Assembly: GCA_025350645.1 (NCBI GenBank)
Contig: JANXXM010000073.1
Location: 1 to 55,134 of the forward strand
Source: Ferruginibacter sp.
GTDB taxonomy: Bacteria; Bacteroidota; Bacteroidia; Chitinophagales; Chitinophagaceae
Direction of reading: 5' to 3'
DNA: 55,134 bases
In this document: positions 37,056-45,403 of the stretch, piece by piece
How positions within the stretch are numbered: position 1 is the stretch's first letter
How the letters are laid out: the number at the start of each line of letters is the position of its first letter
Notes under the pieces: model-generated
What the model was told of the DNA's origin: nothing
Seen by the model: only the letters and a program-made list of their open reading frames with translations
Databases searched by the model: none
Position numbers and translations under genes: made by a program

Positions 37056-37772
37056 TTAGGGATTTGTACTCCATAATGACGCATCTTTTACAAATGAGCG
37101 GCGGTTAAGTTTTAACTGAGCAATAATAAGTTCTGCCATATCTTCAGGGTGTATCATTTTATCTTCATTGTTATTTATCAGGTTCGCACTTTTTGCCATT
37201 TCTGTTACCACAGTACTGGGCGTAAGTGCAGTTACCCGTATATTATGCTTTCGCACTTCCTGCATAAGAGAATCTGTGAGCCCAAGTAACCCGAATTTTG
37301 ATGCACTATATGCACTTGTTGTGGCAGCACCTTTTAAACCTGCGGTAGAGGATATATTGATGATATCGCCCATCTTCCTTTCTATCATTTGTGGTAAAAC
37401 TGCCCTGGTAACATAGTAAACACCAAAGAGGTTTACTTTTATCTGCTGCTCCCAAACCTCCGGTTCCAGTTCTAAAAACTTACCAAATGTAGCAGTGCCT
37501 GCATTATTTATTAAAATATCTATATTACCCAGGGCAGATATTATTTTGCTTACAGCACTGTTTACCATAATTATGTTACTGACATCTGCGCAGGCAATTG
37601 CAACTTTTATCCCCAAAATCTCTATTTGTTTTTGTAATTCTTTCAGATCATTTTCTGTTCTTGCAATGAGGCCTACATGCACACCTTCTGCTGCAAGTGC
37701 AAGCGCTATTGCTTTTCCTATTCCTTTTCCTGCCCCGGTTATAAGTGCTGTTTTATTTTGGAGATTTTCCAT
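37056..37772 (-). CDS. Short-chain dehydrogenase/reductase
   Basis: A 238-residue classical SDR with cofactor motif TGAGKGIG (12-19), NNAG (89-92), and catalytic Ser142, Tyr155 and Lys159 in a YSASK motif. Closest in pattern to 3-ketoacyl-ACP reductase-like enzymes that use NADP(H); an arginine in LIARTE supports NADP. The substrate is unknown. It is not in a fatty-acid operon. Confidence 0.9.
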   Translation of the reverse strand: MENLQNKTALITGAGKGIGKAIALALAAEGVHVGLIARTENDLKELQKQIEILGIKVAIACADVSNIIMVNSAVSKIISALGNIDILINNAGTATFGKFLELEPEVWEQQIKVNLFGVYYVTRAVLPQMIERKMGDIINISSTAGLKGAATTSAYSASKFGLLGLTDSLMQEVRKHNIRVTALTPSTVVTEMAKSANLINNNEDKMIHPEDMAELIIAQLKLNRRSFVKDASLWSTNP

Positions 37773-37961
37773 TTTGTATACTGTTTGTGTTAAAATAAAA
37801 ATGATTGCTGTGATAATTATTATAAAGAAACAAATTTCATTCCTTTTGCAGTTCGCTGTTTATATATAATAAGAAAGGGAAGGAGGAAGTTTCCGTAATA
37901 AGTGAAAACAACATACCCTATAAAATATTTTTTATTAGTAATGAGGATATTATAAATATAT

Positions 37962-37981
37962 CTTTCATAATTTTTTGAAAG
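37962..37981. promoter_or_regulatory. Inverted repeat CTTTCA-N8-TGAAAG upstream of the rhodopsin promoter
   Basis: A 6-bp perfect inverted repeat ending 9 bp before the -33 element of the rhodopsin gene. The same half-sites with the same 8-bp spacer occur in front of the GbsR/MarR-type gene (41441-41459). Activator or repressor binding is inferred. Confidence 0.5.
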
Positions 37982-37990
37982 ATTTGTACG

Positions 37991-38019
37991 TTTTGAAAAT
38001 TAATTTTCCTATATCTTTG
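37991..38019 (+). promoter_or_regulatory. Promoter of the rhodopsin gene
   Basis: A TTTTG (37991-37995) and, after 16 bp, an exact -7 element TATCTTTG (38012-38019). The transcript would start near 38025, giving a leader of about 75 bases with no stable hairpin seen. The rest of the 37773-38100 gap has no gene. Confidence 0.65.
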
Positions 38020-38100
38020 TTAAAGTATTAAACTAAACTAATAGTGATTGCTAAACCAAAACCAGTAGTCACATTTCTTTCAAATTAAAAACAACATATT

Positions 38101-38838
38101 ATGTTTCAAAACCTCTTGCAGGCACATGTAATTGACCCAAACAATTATGTAGCCTTTACATTCTTTGTGGGCACAATGGCTATGATGGCTGCTGCCGTAT
38201 TTTTCTTTTTCGAAATGAATAATGTAGATAAAAAATGGCGAACATCCATTTTAGTATCTGGCCTTATTACCTTCATTGCTGCTGTGCATTATTATTATAT
38301 GCGTGGTTACAATTTAGAAACTGGGGCATCTCCCATTTTCTTCCGTTATGTAGACTGGATCTTAACAGTGCCACTTATGTGCGTAGAGTTTTATCTCATC
38401 ACCAAAAAAGCAGGTGCTAAAATTGGTTTGCTTTGGCAACTCATTTTCGCATCTTTAGTAATGCTGGTTACTGGTTATATTGGCGAAGCAATTTACGGTA
38501 CACAAACGCAAAGCTGGATATGGGGCTTAATAAGCGGTATTGCTTATTTCTATATTGTGTATTTAGTGTGGTTTGGAGATGTAGCAAAACTGGCTGGCAA
38601 TGCAGGACCTGCAGTTACAAAAGCAGTAAGAACATTGGGTTGGTTTGTACTTGTTGGTTGGGCTATTTACCCAATAGGCTATATAGCTGGTACAGCTGGT
38701 GGTTTATTTGGTTTTAGGGTTTTTGAAGGATTGTCTATGGATATTGTTTATAACATAGGTGATGCCATCAACAAAATTGGCTTTGGTTTAGTTATATATG
38801 CATTGGCACAGTCTGATAAAACTGTAGCTACTGCGTAG
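38101..38838 (+). CDS. Proteorhodopsin-type light-driven proton pump
   Basis: A 245-residue seven-helix microbial rhodopsin. The retinal lysine is Lys225 with counter-ion Asp221 in helix G (DAINK). Helix C carries Arg82, Asp85, Thr89 and Glu96, the DTE motif of outward proton pumps, not the NDQ of sodium pumps or NTQ of chloride pumps. His63 pairs with Asp85 as in proteorhodopsin. The tuning position is Met93, typical of green-absorbing Bacteroidota forms. It would make a proton gradient in light, using retinal from the Blh enzyme encoded 177 bp downstream. It has its own promoter and terminator. Whether a carotenoid antenna binds cannot be decided by eye. Confidence 0.95.
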   Translation: MFQNLLQAHVIDPNNYVAFTFFVGTMAMMAAAVFFFFEMNNVDKKWRTSILVSGLITFIAAVHYYYMRGYNLETGASPIFFRYVDWILTVPLMCVEFYLITKKAGAKIGLLWQLIFASLVMLVTGYIGEAIYGTQTQSWIWGLISGIAYFYIVYLVWFGDVAKLAGNAGPAVTKAVRTLGWFVLVGWAIYPIGYIAGTAGGLFGFRVFEGLSMDIVYNIGDAINKIGFGLVIYALAQSDKTVATA

Positions 38839-38850
38839 TTGATGAGAAGG

Positions 38851-38881
38851 GTGTGGTGCAAATTTTTGCATCACACTTTTT
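38851..38881 (+). terminator. Rho-independent terminator after the rhodopsin gene
   Basis: GTGTGGTGCAAA and TTTGCATCACAC form a 12-bp stem with one G-T pair and a very short loop, followed by TTTTTG. It starts 12 bp after the stop codon, so blh is likely transcribed separately or by read-through. Confidence 0.85.
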
Positions 38882-39015
38882 GTTTTATAAAATATCTTAG
38901 CTTACATATATACATATACAAATCCGGGTGCTAACTAATTTTTAAAAATTATACCTTTTTAAGTTATAAGCCTAATATCTTAGCAGGTAAAGTATCCGGG
39001 TTTTTTCAATTTTAT

Positions 39016-39945
39016 ATGATACAGATTATATTAATAATTGCAGGTTTAATTCTATTGCTAGTACAGCAGTATATACTACCATTTTCTGCAAATACACAAT
39101 TTGCAGTTTTTCTAACAGGTATTGTTTTGCTGGGTGTGCCGCATGGTGCTGCAGATTTACTGGTGGCTACACAAAATGCTGGCGAAAAATCTTTTTCAAA
39201 ATTAAAATTCTTTGCTGTTTATCTGGGGAGGTTATTTCTATTTGCCGGTATATTATGGTTTTTTCCACTGGCGGGTAACATATTGTTTATATTTTTTGCA
39301 GCTTATCATTTCGGCGAAACAGATCTTCATAAATTTAAAACAAATACACTTTCCGGTAAGTTATTTGTAACGTCTTACGGCCTTGTTATACTCTCTGTTA
39401 TTTTGCTTAACCACTTTGAAGATGTGCGCCCGATATTTGCACTTTTTAAATCCGGTACTGAAAATATTTCTATAGTAAACTGGATAGATGAGCATCGTTA
39501 CATACTAATATCTATTTGCGGAATATTATTCTTTACATCAACATTTATTTATTTTCTTAGAAACAACGATATAGAACAAAAAGATAAAGGTCAGTTCCTT
39601 ATTCGCTTTGCCTGCATTCTTGTTATTCTATTTAATATACCGATGGTGCTTGGTTTTACTTTTTATTTTATAGTATGGCATTCTGTTTTATCACTCAAAA
39701 ATATTGTGCAGTATTTGAGAACAGGCAATGCAAATCCTGTATCAGCTATTATAAAACAAATAACTCTTTACAGTTTTCTGGCTATGCTGGGTATAGGCCT
39801 TTTTGGGTTTGGTGCTTTTATGTACATGAAAAATAATAGTGCAATGGCGGGGTATATATTTTTAGGTTTGGCAGTGCTTACTGCACCGCACATGGAAGTA
39901 ATGCACAACATGTATAACAGGATTAGGCAAATAAAACCTTTTTAA
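39016..39945 (+). CDS. blh: Brp/Blh-type beta-carotene 15,15'-dioxygenase
   Basis: A 309-residue membrane protein with about eight hydrophobic segments. The family's histidines are present: His43 (GVPHGAADL), His98 (AAYHFGETD), His222 (IVWHSVLSL) and His292 (TAPHMEVMH), which hold the active-site iron. It splits beta-carotene into two retinal molecules, the chromophore of the rhodopsin encoded just upstream. No carotenoid genes (crtB, crtI, crtY) are in the window, so the substrate must come from genes elsewhere. A promoter was not clearly found in the 177-bp gap after the rhodopsin terminator. Confidence 0.92.
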   Translation: MIQIILIIAGLILLLVQQYILPFSANTQFAVFLTGIVLLGVPHGAADLLVATQNAGEKSFSKLKFFAVYLGRLFLFAGILWFFPLAGNILFIFFAAYHFGETDLHKFKTNTLSGKLFVTSYGLVILSVILLNHFEDVRPIFALFKSGTENISIVNWIDEHRYILISICGILFFTSTFIYFLRNNDIEQKDKGQFLIRFACILVILFNIPMVLGFTFYFIVWHSVLSLKNIVQYLRTGNANPVSAIIKQITLYSFLAMLGIGLFGFGAFMYMKNNSAMAGYIFLGLAVLTAPHMEVMHNMYNRIRQIKPF

Positions 39946-40367
39946 AATAGCCATGCTATTGCTTTGTATCTACCAAAATACTACGCCTTATGTAATATAA
40001 AACATGATCTTTGAAGGCATTAATTTTAATGATAAAATTTATTTATCATAACTTTTATCATCTTTGGAAGAGTAAAAAATATAGATTTTCAATGTGTTTT
40101 ACTAATGTTTATTTGCAGGATGGTGTTTGTATTTTTGATAATTATCTTTTTTCTGCAACATCATTTTGCTAATTCAAATTTTGTACTAACATAGGAAATA
40201 AGTTGAGTTCTTTTTTTAAAAATGATAAGCTTTTACTCCCGAAACTATAGCCATCGTTATTCTAGAAACATTTGCAATTACTATAGTTTTTTTTAACATT
40301 TTTTATAAAAGAAAGCATATATCATATTAATTGCAATAACAATATTTTAAAATAAAAATTCCATTCA
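39946..40367. other. 422-bp gene-free stretch after blh
   Basis: AT-rich, without a convincing frame. It contains a cluster of 8-bp elements: ATGATAAA (40029-40036), TTTATCAT (40042-40049) and a third TTTATCAT (40054-40061); the first two form a perfect inverted repeat with a 5-bp centre. This may be an operator for the small genes at 40368. A weak hairpin AATAGC-N3-GCTATT just after blh could mark its transcript end. Confidence 0.45.
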
Positions 40368-40547
40368 ATGTTCAAAAAATTTAAGGCATCAGAAATATTA
40401 ATTGTAATTATGGTAGTCCTGTTAATAGGCGTATCAGAATATTATTATGTGGTTTTAAAAGACTCAAACCGTGCTATTTTTATTGGTTTATGGCCACCAA
40501 CTATTATGGGATTACTCATTTTTTTTAACCTGAAAAAAAACCAATAA
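40368..40547 (+). CDS. Small membrane protein, 59 residues
   Basis: ATG at 40368 to TAA at 40545-40547. The product starts MFKKFKASEILIVIMVVLL and has two hydrophobic segments (about 9-28 and 38-55) separated by a short polar loop with KDSNRA, ending in LKKNQ. It ends 4 bases before the next gene, which supports both being real and co-translated. No known family recognised. A two-helix hairpin protein may support a larger membrane complex. Confidence 0.7.
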   Translation: MFKKFKASEILIVIMVVLLIGVSEYYYVVLKDSNRAIFIGLWPPTIMGLLIFFNLKKNQ

Positions 40548-40551
40548 TACT

Positions 40552-40845
40552 ATGGAAAATACAGATATTATTGTGCTTACCGCAGTTATTGTAGTACTCT
40601 TTTTGGTATTTATTATAGCCACAGTAAGAGAATTTGCAGAAGTAGGTAAGGCAGATTACAAAGTAGAAAAAGAAGGTGGACCACGTGCAGACCTTATGCG
40701 TTTTATAGGCAGTGTATTTAACGACGAAAGGATAGATGTAAAGAAAAAAATAAGAATTATAGATGCAGTAAAAAGTGCAATGGAAGATGATAATTCTGCA
40801 GAAGAACCTGAAGAGGACATCAATAAAAAAAAGGAGAACCAGTAA
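40552..40845 (+). CDS. Small single-span membrane protein, 97 residues
   Basis: An N-terminal membrane segment (about 6-26, IIVLTAVIVVLFLVFIIATV) is followed by a charged soluble tail with KVEKEGGPRADLMRFIGSVFNDE and a highly acidic then basic end (EEPEEDINKKKENQ). It is paired with the 59-codon gene 4 bases upstream. Function is unknown; position after the rhodopsin and blh genes and before a GbsR/MarR-type regulator is the only context. Confidence 0.75.
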   Translation: MENTDIIVLTAVIVVLFLVFIIATVREFAEVGKADYKVEKEGGPRADLMRFIGSVFNDERIDVKKKIRIIDAVKSAMEDDNSAEEPEEDINKKKENQ

Positions 40846-40851
40846 TAACAT

Positions 40852-40888
40852 AAAAGTTAAGGATACAAATTTTGCATTCTTAACTTTT
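40852..40888. terminator. Bidirectional terminator
   Basis: AAAAGTTAAG (40852-40861) and CTTAACTTTT (40879-40888) make a perfect 10-bp stem between the convergent ends of the 97-residue gene and the GbsR/MarR-type gene. Confidence 0.75.
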
Positions 40889-40895
40889 TACCAAT

Positions 40896-41402
40896 TTATT
40901 TAAACATTTTAATAAGTGCATCTGTAAAAAAATTGCCCTCTATACCCGTCATCATATCCAATACTTTTTCTGCACTTGCACCCATTTTTCTTATATCCTT
41001 TATTACTTCTGTAAATTGTTTTACATGCCTGTCCTTTTTATCGCCTTCCACATCTTCCAGCTGGGCAAGCATTTTAAGCATAGGGTCTAGTTCTCTTTTT
41101 TTACGTTCTTTTATAATTTGTGTAGATGCCTTCCATATATCTTTATCTGCTACAAAATGTTCCTTTCTTTCGCCGGATATGATGACTCTTTCCACAATAC
41201 CCCAGCCGATAAGTTCCCTTATATTCATGTTTACATTACCGCGGCTAATGCTTAATTGCTCCATTACATCTTCCTGGGTGATAGGATCCGGGCTCACTAA
41301 AAGCAATGCATAAATCTGTGCCATTGTTCTGTTAATGCCCCACTGGGTGCCAAATGCGCCCCAGCTATTTATAAATTGCTGCTTGGCTTCTGTTAATTTC
41401 AT
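40896..41402 (-). CDS. GbsR/MarR-type transcriptional regulator
   Basis: A 168-residue winged-helix protein from the ATG at 41402 (another ATG at 41411 adds three residues). The N-terminal FINSWGAFGTQWGINRTMAQIYALLL is the GbsR signature, followed by the helix-turn-helix ITQEDVMEQLSISRGNVNMNIRELIGWGIV and a wing. The C-terminal helices would dimerise. Such proteins bind inverted repeats as repressors. A palindrome in its own upstream region matches one before the rhodopsin gene, suggesting it controls both; this is inference. Confidence 0.88.
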   Translation of the reverse strand: MKLTEAKQQFINSWGAFGTQWGINRTMAQIYALLLVSPDPITQEDVMEQLSISRGNVNMNIRELIGWGIVERVIISGERKEHFVADKDIWKASTQIIKERKKRELDPMLKMLAQLEDVEGDKKDRHVKQFTEVIKDIRKMGASAEKVLDMMTGIEGNFFTDALIKMFK

Positions 41403-41440
41403 TTTGTACATTATTCTATGAAATTATAATAAGTTTTGCA

Positions 41441-41460
41441 CTTTCAATGAATATTGAAAA
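41441..41460. promoter_or_regulatory. Inverted repeat CTTTCA-N8-TGAAA upstream of the GbsR/MarR-type gene
   Basis: The longer form is TTTCAAT-GAAT-ATTGAAA (41442-41448/41453-41459), a perfect 7-bp inverted repeat; a further half-site ATTGAAA lies at 41480-41486. Located about 40 bp before the start codon, so autoregulation is plausible. No exact TAnnTTTG element was seen. The rest of the gap to 41700 holds nothing clear. Confidence 0.55.
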
Positions 41461-41700
41461 GAAATATACTTTGCCATACATTGAAATGTGTTTTAAAATG
41501 CAGTTCTTATAAAATGACCAACATAAGAAAGATTACAAAGAACAAGTATTGCAAATGTGGAGTATGATGATAAGATACATGATAAAACACACACTTTAAT
41601 GACTTGTTTGAAATAATCGGAATTGTATTTTTAAAGCCGGGGTGTTTTTAAAACTGAATTATCGTTCTGTATTTTTTAAAAATTATTTAAAGGCTAATTT

Positions 41701-43365
41701 TTACACCAGCATCGTCACCGGATTTTCCATAAATTTTTTCAATGTTTGCAGGAAAGCTGCACCCACAGCACCATCCACGCTTCTATGATCGCAGCTAAGC
41801 GTAACTTTCATCATGTTGGTTACTTCAAAATTACCATTGCGGCTTATTACTACTTCTTTAATTTTACCTACAGCAAGTATGCAGCTATCCGGCGGGTTTA
41901 TGATGGCAGTAAATTCTTCGATATCCATCATACCAAGGTTAGATATGGTAAACGTATTACCACTAAATTCCGCTGGCTGTAGTTTTTTATCTTTTGCTTT
42001 TGCATATAATTCTTTTGCCGTAGCAGCTATTTGCGACAACGATAACTGGTCTGCAAATTTTATAACTGGCACAATCAATCCTTCGGGCAATGCCAGTGCA
42101 GATCCTATGTGTATGTGTTTATTCTGCCTTATAAAATCTCCCATCCAGCTGCTGTTTACATCCGGGTGTAAGCGCAATGCAGCAGCACAGGCTTTTATGA
42201 GCATATCATTAAATGATACTTTTACAGGACTTATTTCATTTATTGCAACACGGGATGCTATAGCATTATCCATGTTTATTTCCATAGTAAGATAAAAATG
42301 CGGTGCTGTAAACATACTTTCGCCCAGCCTGCGTGCAATTGTTTTACGCATTTGGGTAAGTTGTACATCTGTATAGCCTTCCTGCCCTTGTATTGCGGGC
42401 ATGGCTATATTTTGTTTGGCAGGTGCTGTTGCTGCAGCAGCTGCCGGCATGTTAGTTGCTGTTTCTTTAAAACCATCTACGTCTTTTTTCGTTATTCTTC
42501 CACCATCGCCGGTACCTTCTATTTTGCTTATATCAATTCCTTTTTCGGCAGCCAATGCTTTTGCAAGTGGCGATACTTTTATTCTTCCATCTGTATTTTT
42601 TTCTGCTGCCGGCCGTACAGTAGCAACACTTTCCTGTGCAGGTTTTGTTGCTGCCAGCACATTTTCTTTTGCAGGTGTAGCTACTGCTGCAACAGTAGTA
42701 TTTTTTTCTGCAGCCACGTATGCACTCACGTCTGTACCTGGCTTACCCACAATAGCTATAATTTGGTTTATTTTTGCCGCTTCGCCTGCCGGTACGCCCA
42801 CATAAAGCAAGGTGCCATCCTCATATCCTACCACTTCCATTGTAGCTTTATCTGTTTCTACTTCTGCAAGTACATCATCCGCTTTCACTATATCTCCAAC
42901 TTTCTTATTCCATAAAACTATCTTGCCTTCTGTCATGGTATCGCTTAGCAAAGGCATACGTATTTCTTTTGCGCCAGCAGGCAATGATATTGCTGCTGAT
43001 GAATTGGTAGTCGCATCTTTAGGGTTTGCAATATTTTGTTCTGCAGTTTTTTCTTTTACCTGTTCTGTTTTATTTTCTACCGGTACGGCGGCAGTATCTG
43101 CATCCAGCAATCCTTTAAAATCTTCGCCCGCTTTTCCTACTATTGCAATAATCTGATTTATTTTTGCGGCCTGCCCAGCAGGTATACCAACATACAGCAA
43201 TGTTCCATCTACATATCCATTTACTTCCATAGTAGCCTTATCTGTTTCTACTTCTGCCAGTACATCATCAGCCTTTACTTTATCACCCACATTTTTAAGC
43301 CACGCCACTATCTTTCCTTCTGTCATCGTATCGCTCAAAAGCGGCATGCGTATTACTTCTGCCAT
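41701..43365 (-). CDS. Pyruvate dehydrogenase complex E2 (dihydrolipoyl acetyltransferase)
   Basis: A 554-residue E2 with two lipoyl domains: lipoyl lysines Lys43 and Lys173, both in the context VETDKATME. A Pro/Ala-rich linker follows each. The subunit-binding domain is near 268-302 (VSPLAKALAAEKGIDISKIEGTG), and the catalytic domain occupies about 330-554 with the active histidine in CDHRSVDGA and the C-terminal MLV. The two lipoyl domains are nearly identical, which points to recent tandem duplication or conversion. The symbol aceF/pdhC is not assigned because the acyl specificity is not proven; the methionine-rich MPLLSDTMTEG type fits pyruvate. E1 and E3 are not neighbours. Confidence 0.92.
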   Translation of the reverse strand: MAEVIRMPLLSDTMTEGKIVAWLKNVGDKVKADDVLAEVETDKATMEVNGYVDGTLLYVGIPAGQAAKINQIIAIVGKAGEDFKGLLDADTAAVPVENKTEQVKEKTAEQNIANPKDATTNSSAAISLPAGAKEIRMPLLSDTMTEGKIVLWNKKVGDIVKADDVLAEVETDKATMEVVGYEDGTLLYVGVPAGEAAKINQIIAIVGKPGTDVSAYVAAEKNTTVAAVATPAKENVLAATKPAQESVATVRPAAEKNTDGRIKVSPLAKALAAEKGIDISKIEGTGDGGRITKKDVDGFKETATNMPAAAAATAPAKQNIAMPAIQGQEGYTDVQLTQMRKTIARRLGESMFTAPHFYLTMEINMDNAIASRVAINEISPVKVSFNDMLIKACAAALRLHPDVNSSWMGDFIRQNKHIHIGSALALPEGLIVPVIKFADQLSLSQIAATAKELYAKAKDKKLQPAEFSGNTFTISNLGMMDIEEFTAIINPPDSCILAVGKIKEVVISRNGNFEVTNMMKVTLSCDHRSVDGAVGAAFLQTLKKFMENPVTMLV

Positions 43366-43458
43366 AATATTTTCTTTTGTCTAAAATTTGGTTCGAAATT
43401 AATGCAAAAAAGGGAAATTAAAATACGCAGTTCCAGCATTATATTTCTGCAAACAGTT

Positions 43459-45228
43459 TTAATAATCTAGTTCCATCTTCAACCTGTCTTTTAATTCTTT
43501 AAGCAATGGATACTTTTCTATGAGTAACTGGTATTGCTGTTTTGCAGTAAGTGTTTTTTCCGTGTCGGTAATTACTGTTTCACTTTGTTGTACTGCTATG
43601 CTATATTTTAAAAATTTATTACGGAATTGTTTTTGCAAATAGTAGATAAGCCCAGATCGTTCGTTTTCTATGAACCGTTGTTGCAACGTACCTTCTGTAA
43701 CAATAGTAAAATTATTATCATCTTCAATAATTAAAACAGCGACTTTAAACTGGGTAACCGCCGGGTGTTTTTTTTCTGCAGCAAGTGTGGCAGTATAAGC
43801 ATCCCATGCAGCTTGTAATTTTTCTGCCGTAAGCGGTATGGCAATATTGTCTTTACTGGCTTCTTCCTGCACTTTTGCCCTTATTTTATCCAGCGTACCA
43901 AAGACTGATTTTACAGTAGGTTCTTTTACTTCATTGAGAACTATTTCTTTTTTTACTTCTACAGGTTCTATTTTCTTTACCGGCTTTTCAATATGCAGGG
44001 ATGCCGCTGTAGTAGCTGTTATAGCAGCATCCATTTTTAATGGTACAAATTTGATGGCTTTAAATGCAACTGGTTTTGCAGTATCAATTATTTTTTTTTT
44101 TACGAGGTCGCTACCTTCATCTGTAATTTCTACAGCCTGCTGCAGATAACTTAATTTTATTATCGTCATTTCTACATGCAGCCTTTTATTGCGTGCCTGT
44201 TTGTATCCAATGCCCGCTTCGTTTAAGATATTAAGTGCCGCTATAATCCAGTTGGCAGCAAGTGCTTTTGCCTCCTGTAAATATTTTTCTCTAAAATCTT
44301 CTGCAACATCCAGCAGTATGGCTGCTTTTTCATCTTTGCTTACAAGTATATTTCTTAAAAATTCTGCAAAGCCTTCCAGCAGGGTATCTCCTTCAAAACC
44401 TTTTTGGTTTATGGTATCAAATAGCAACAATGCATCGCTTAGTTTTTGTTCCATCATATACCGAAGCAGTTTAAAATAATAGTCTTCATCCATTATATTT
44501 AAATGCTCCAGCGTATTGGCGTACGTAAGGTTACCACTGGTAAAACTTACAATTTTATCCAGTATACTTAACGAATCTCTCATGCAACCTTCACTTTTTT
44601 GTGCTATTACGTGCAGTGCTGTGTTCTCTGCCTTTATTTCTTCTTTGTTGCATATTTCTCTAAGGTGCTCCACGGTGTCATTTGTGGTTATTCTTTTAAA
44701 ATCAAATATCTGGCAGCGGCTGAGTATGGTAGGTATTATTTTGTGTTTTTCTGTGGTTGCCAAAATAAAAATAGCATAAGGTGGTGGTTCTTCTAAGGTT
44801 TTTAAAAAAGCGTTGAATGCAGATGAAGTGAGCATGTGAACCTCATCTACAATATACACTTTGTACTCGCCCGCCTGTGGTGCAAAGCGCACTTGCTCTA
44901 CCAAAGAGCGAATATCATCAACAGAGTTGTTGCTGGCAGCATCCAGTTCGTGTATGTTTAGCGAAGTACCATTATCAAAAGAAACACAGCTATTGCAGGT
45001 ATTACATGCCTCTCCATCTGTGGTGCGGTTTTCGCAGTTAATGGTTTTTGCCAGTATGCGTGCACAAGTGGTTTTGCCCACACCCCGCGGGCCACAAAAT
45101 AAAAATGCATGTGCAAGCTGATTATTATTAATGGCGTTTTTTAAGGTAGTGGTTATATGAGACTGACCCACTACTGTACCAAAATTTTGTGGCCTGTACT
45201 TTCTTGCTGAAACAACAAATTTTTCCAT
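43459..45228 (-). CDS. dnaX: DNA polymerase III subunits gamma and tau
   Basis: A 589-residue clamp-loader ATPase. Walker A is GPRGVGKT (46-53); zinc cysteines Cys65, Cys75, Cys78 and Cys81; Walker B in VYIVDEVHML; sensor 2 and domain III follow to about 370. A tract of 11 consecutive A (mRNA sense; window 44091-44101) is read as part of Val376-Lys-Lys-Lys-Ile380. Addition or loss of one A leads to a stop codon within two codons, giving a 379-381-residue product, exactly a gamma-like domain I-III protein. The full-length protein would be tau, with a tail binding polymerase and DnaB. Confidence 0.96.
   Translation of the reverse strand: MEKFVVSARKYRPQNFGTVVGQSHITTTLKNAINNNQLAHAFLFCGPRGVGKTTCARILAKTINCENRTTDGEACNTCNSCVSFDNGTSLNIHELDAASNNSVDDIRSLVEQVRFAPQAGEYKVYIVDEVHMLTSSAFNAFLKTLEEPPPYAIFILATTEKHKIIPTILSRCQIFDFKRITTNDTVEHLREICNKEEIKAENTALHVIAQKSEGCMRDSLSILDKIVSFTSGNLTYANTLEHLNIMDEDYYFKLLRYMMEQKLSDALLLFDTINQKGFEGDTLLEGFAEFLRNILVSKDEKAAILLDVAEDFREKYLQEAKALAANWIIAALNILNEAGIGYKQARNKRLHVEMTIIKLSYLQQAVEITDEGSDLVKKKIIDTAKPVAFKAIKFVPLKMDAAITATTAASLHIEKPVKKIEPVEVKKEIVLNEVKEPTVKSVFGTLDKIRAKVQEEASKDNIAIPLTAEKLQAAWDAYTATLAAEKKHPAVTQFKVAVLIIEDDNNFTIVTEGTLQQRFIENERSGLIYYLQKQFRNKFLKYSIAVQQSETVITDTEKTLTAKQQYQLLIEKYPLLKELKDRLKMELDY
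44091..44101 (-). promoter_or_regulatory. Probable transcriptional slippage site in dnaX (11-A run)
   Basis: On the coding strand GT, then 11 A, then TAATTGATAC. Zero frame reads through (GTA AAA AAA AAA ATA). With 12 A the frame gives AAT AAT TGA; with 10 A it gives TAA at once. The site sits at the boundary between clamp-loader domains and the tau-specific part, where other bacteria make gamma by frameshift or slippage. Confidence 0.65.
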
Positions 45229-45253
45229 GATTTTTATATCCTGTGTGTTTAAG

Positions 45254-45285
45254 CAAAGCTAATTATTGGCGGTTGTAATCTCAAA
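45254..45285 (-). promoter_or_regulatory. Promoter of dnaX
   Basis: Minus strand: -33 TTTG (45282-45285), 20-bp spacer, exact -7 element TAGCTTTG (45254-45261). A start near 45248 gives a leader of about 20 bases. Confidence 0.7.
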
Positions 45286-45338
45286 TAGTATTCTTCGGCG
45301 TTTTTTTGTAATTTAAATTTGTTTTTCGCCCTTACAAA

Positions 45339-45370
45339 AATAGCCCTCCGGGAAAAACCAGAGGGCTATT
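45339..45370 (-). terminator. Terminator of the RND efflux operon
   Basis: AATAGCCCTC (45339-45348) and GAGGGCTATT (45361-45370) form a perfect 10-bp stem with a 12-base loop; on the minus strand it is followed by TTTGT. It lies 33 bp after the permease stop codon and before the dnaX promoter. Confidence 0.85.
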
Positions 45371-45403
45371 GTATTAACCGACACTTTATTTTTTTTTATT
45401 TTA

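Noticed and set aside
38101..38838. Rhodopsin as a sodium or chloride pump
   Set aside because: Helix C has Asp85, Thr89 and Glu96, not the NDQ or NTQ residues of those pumps.
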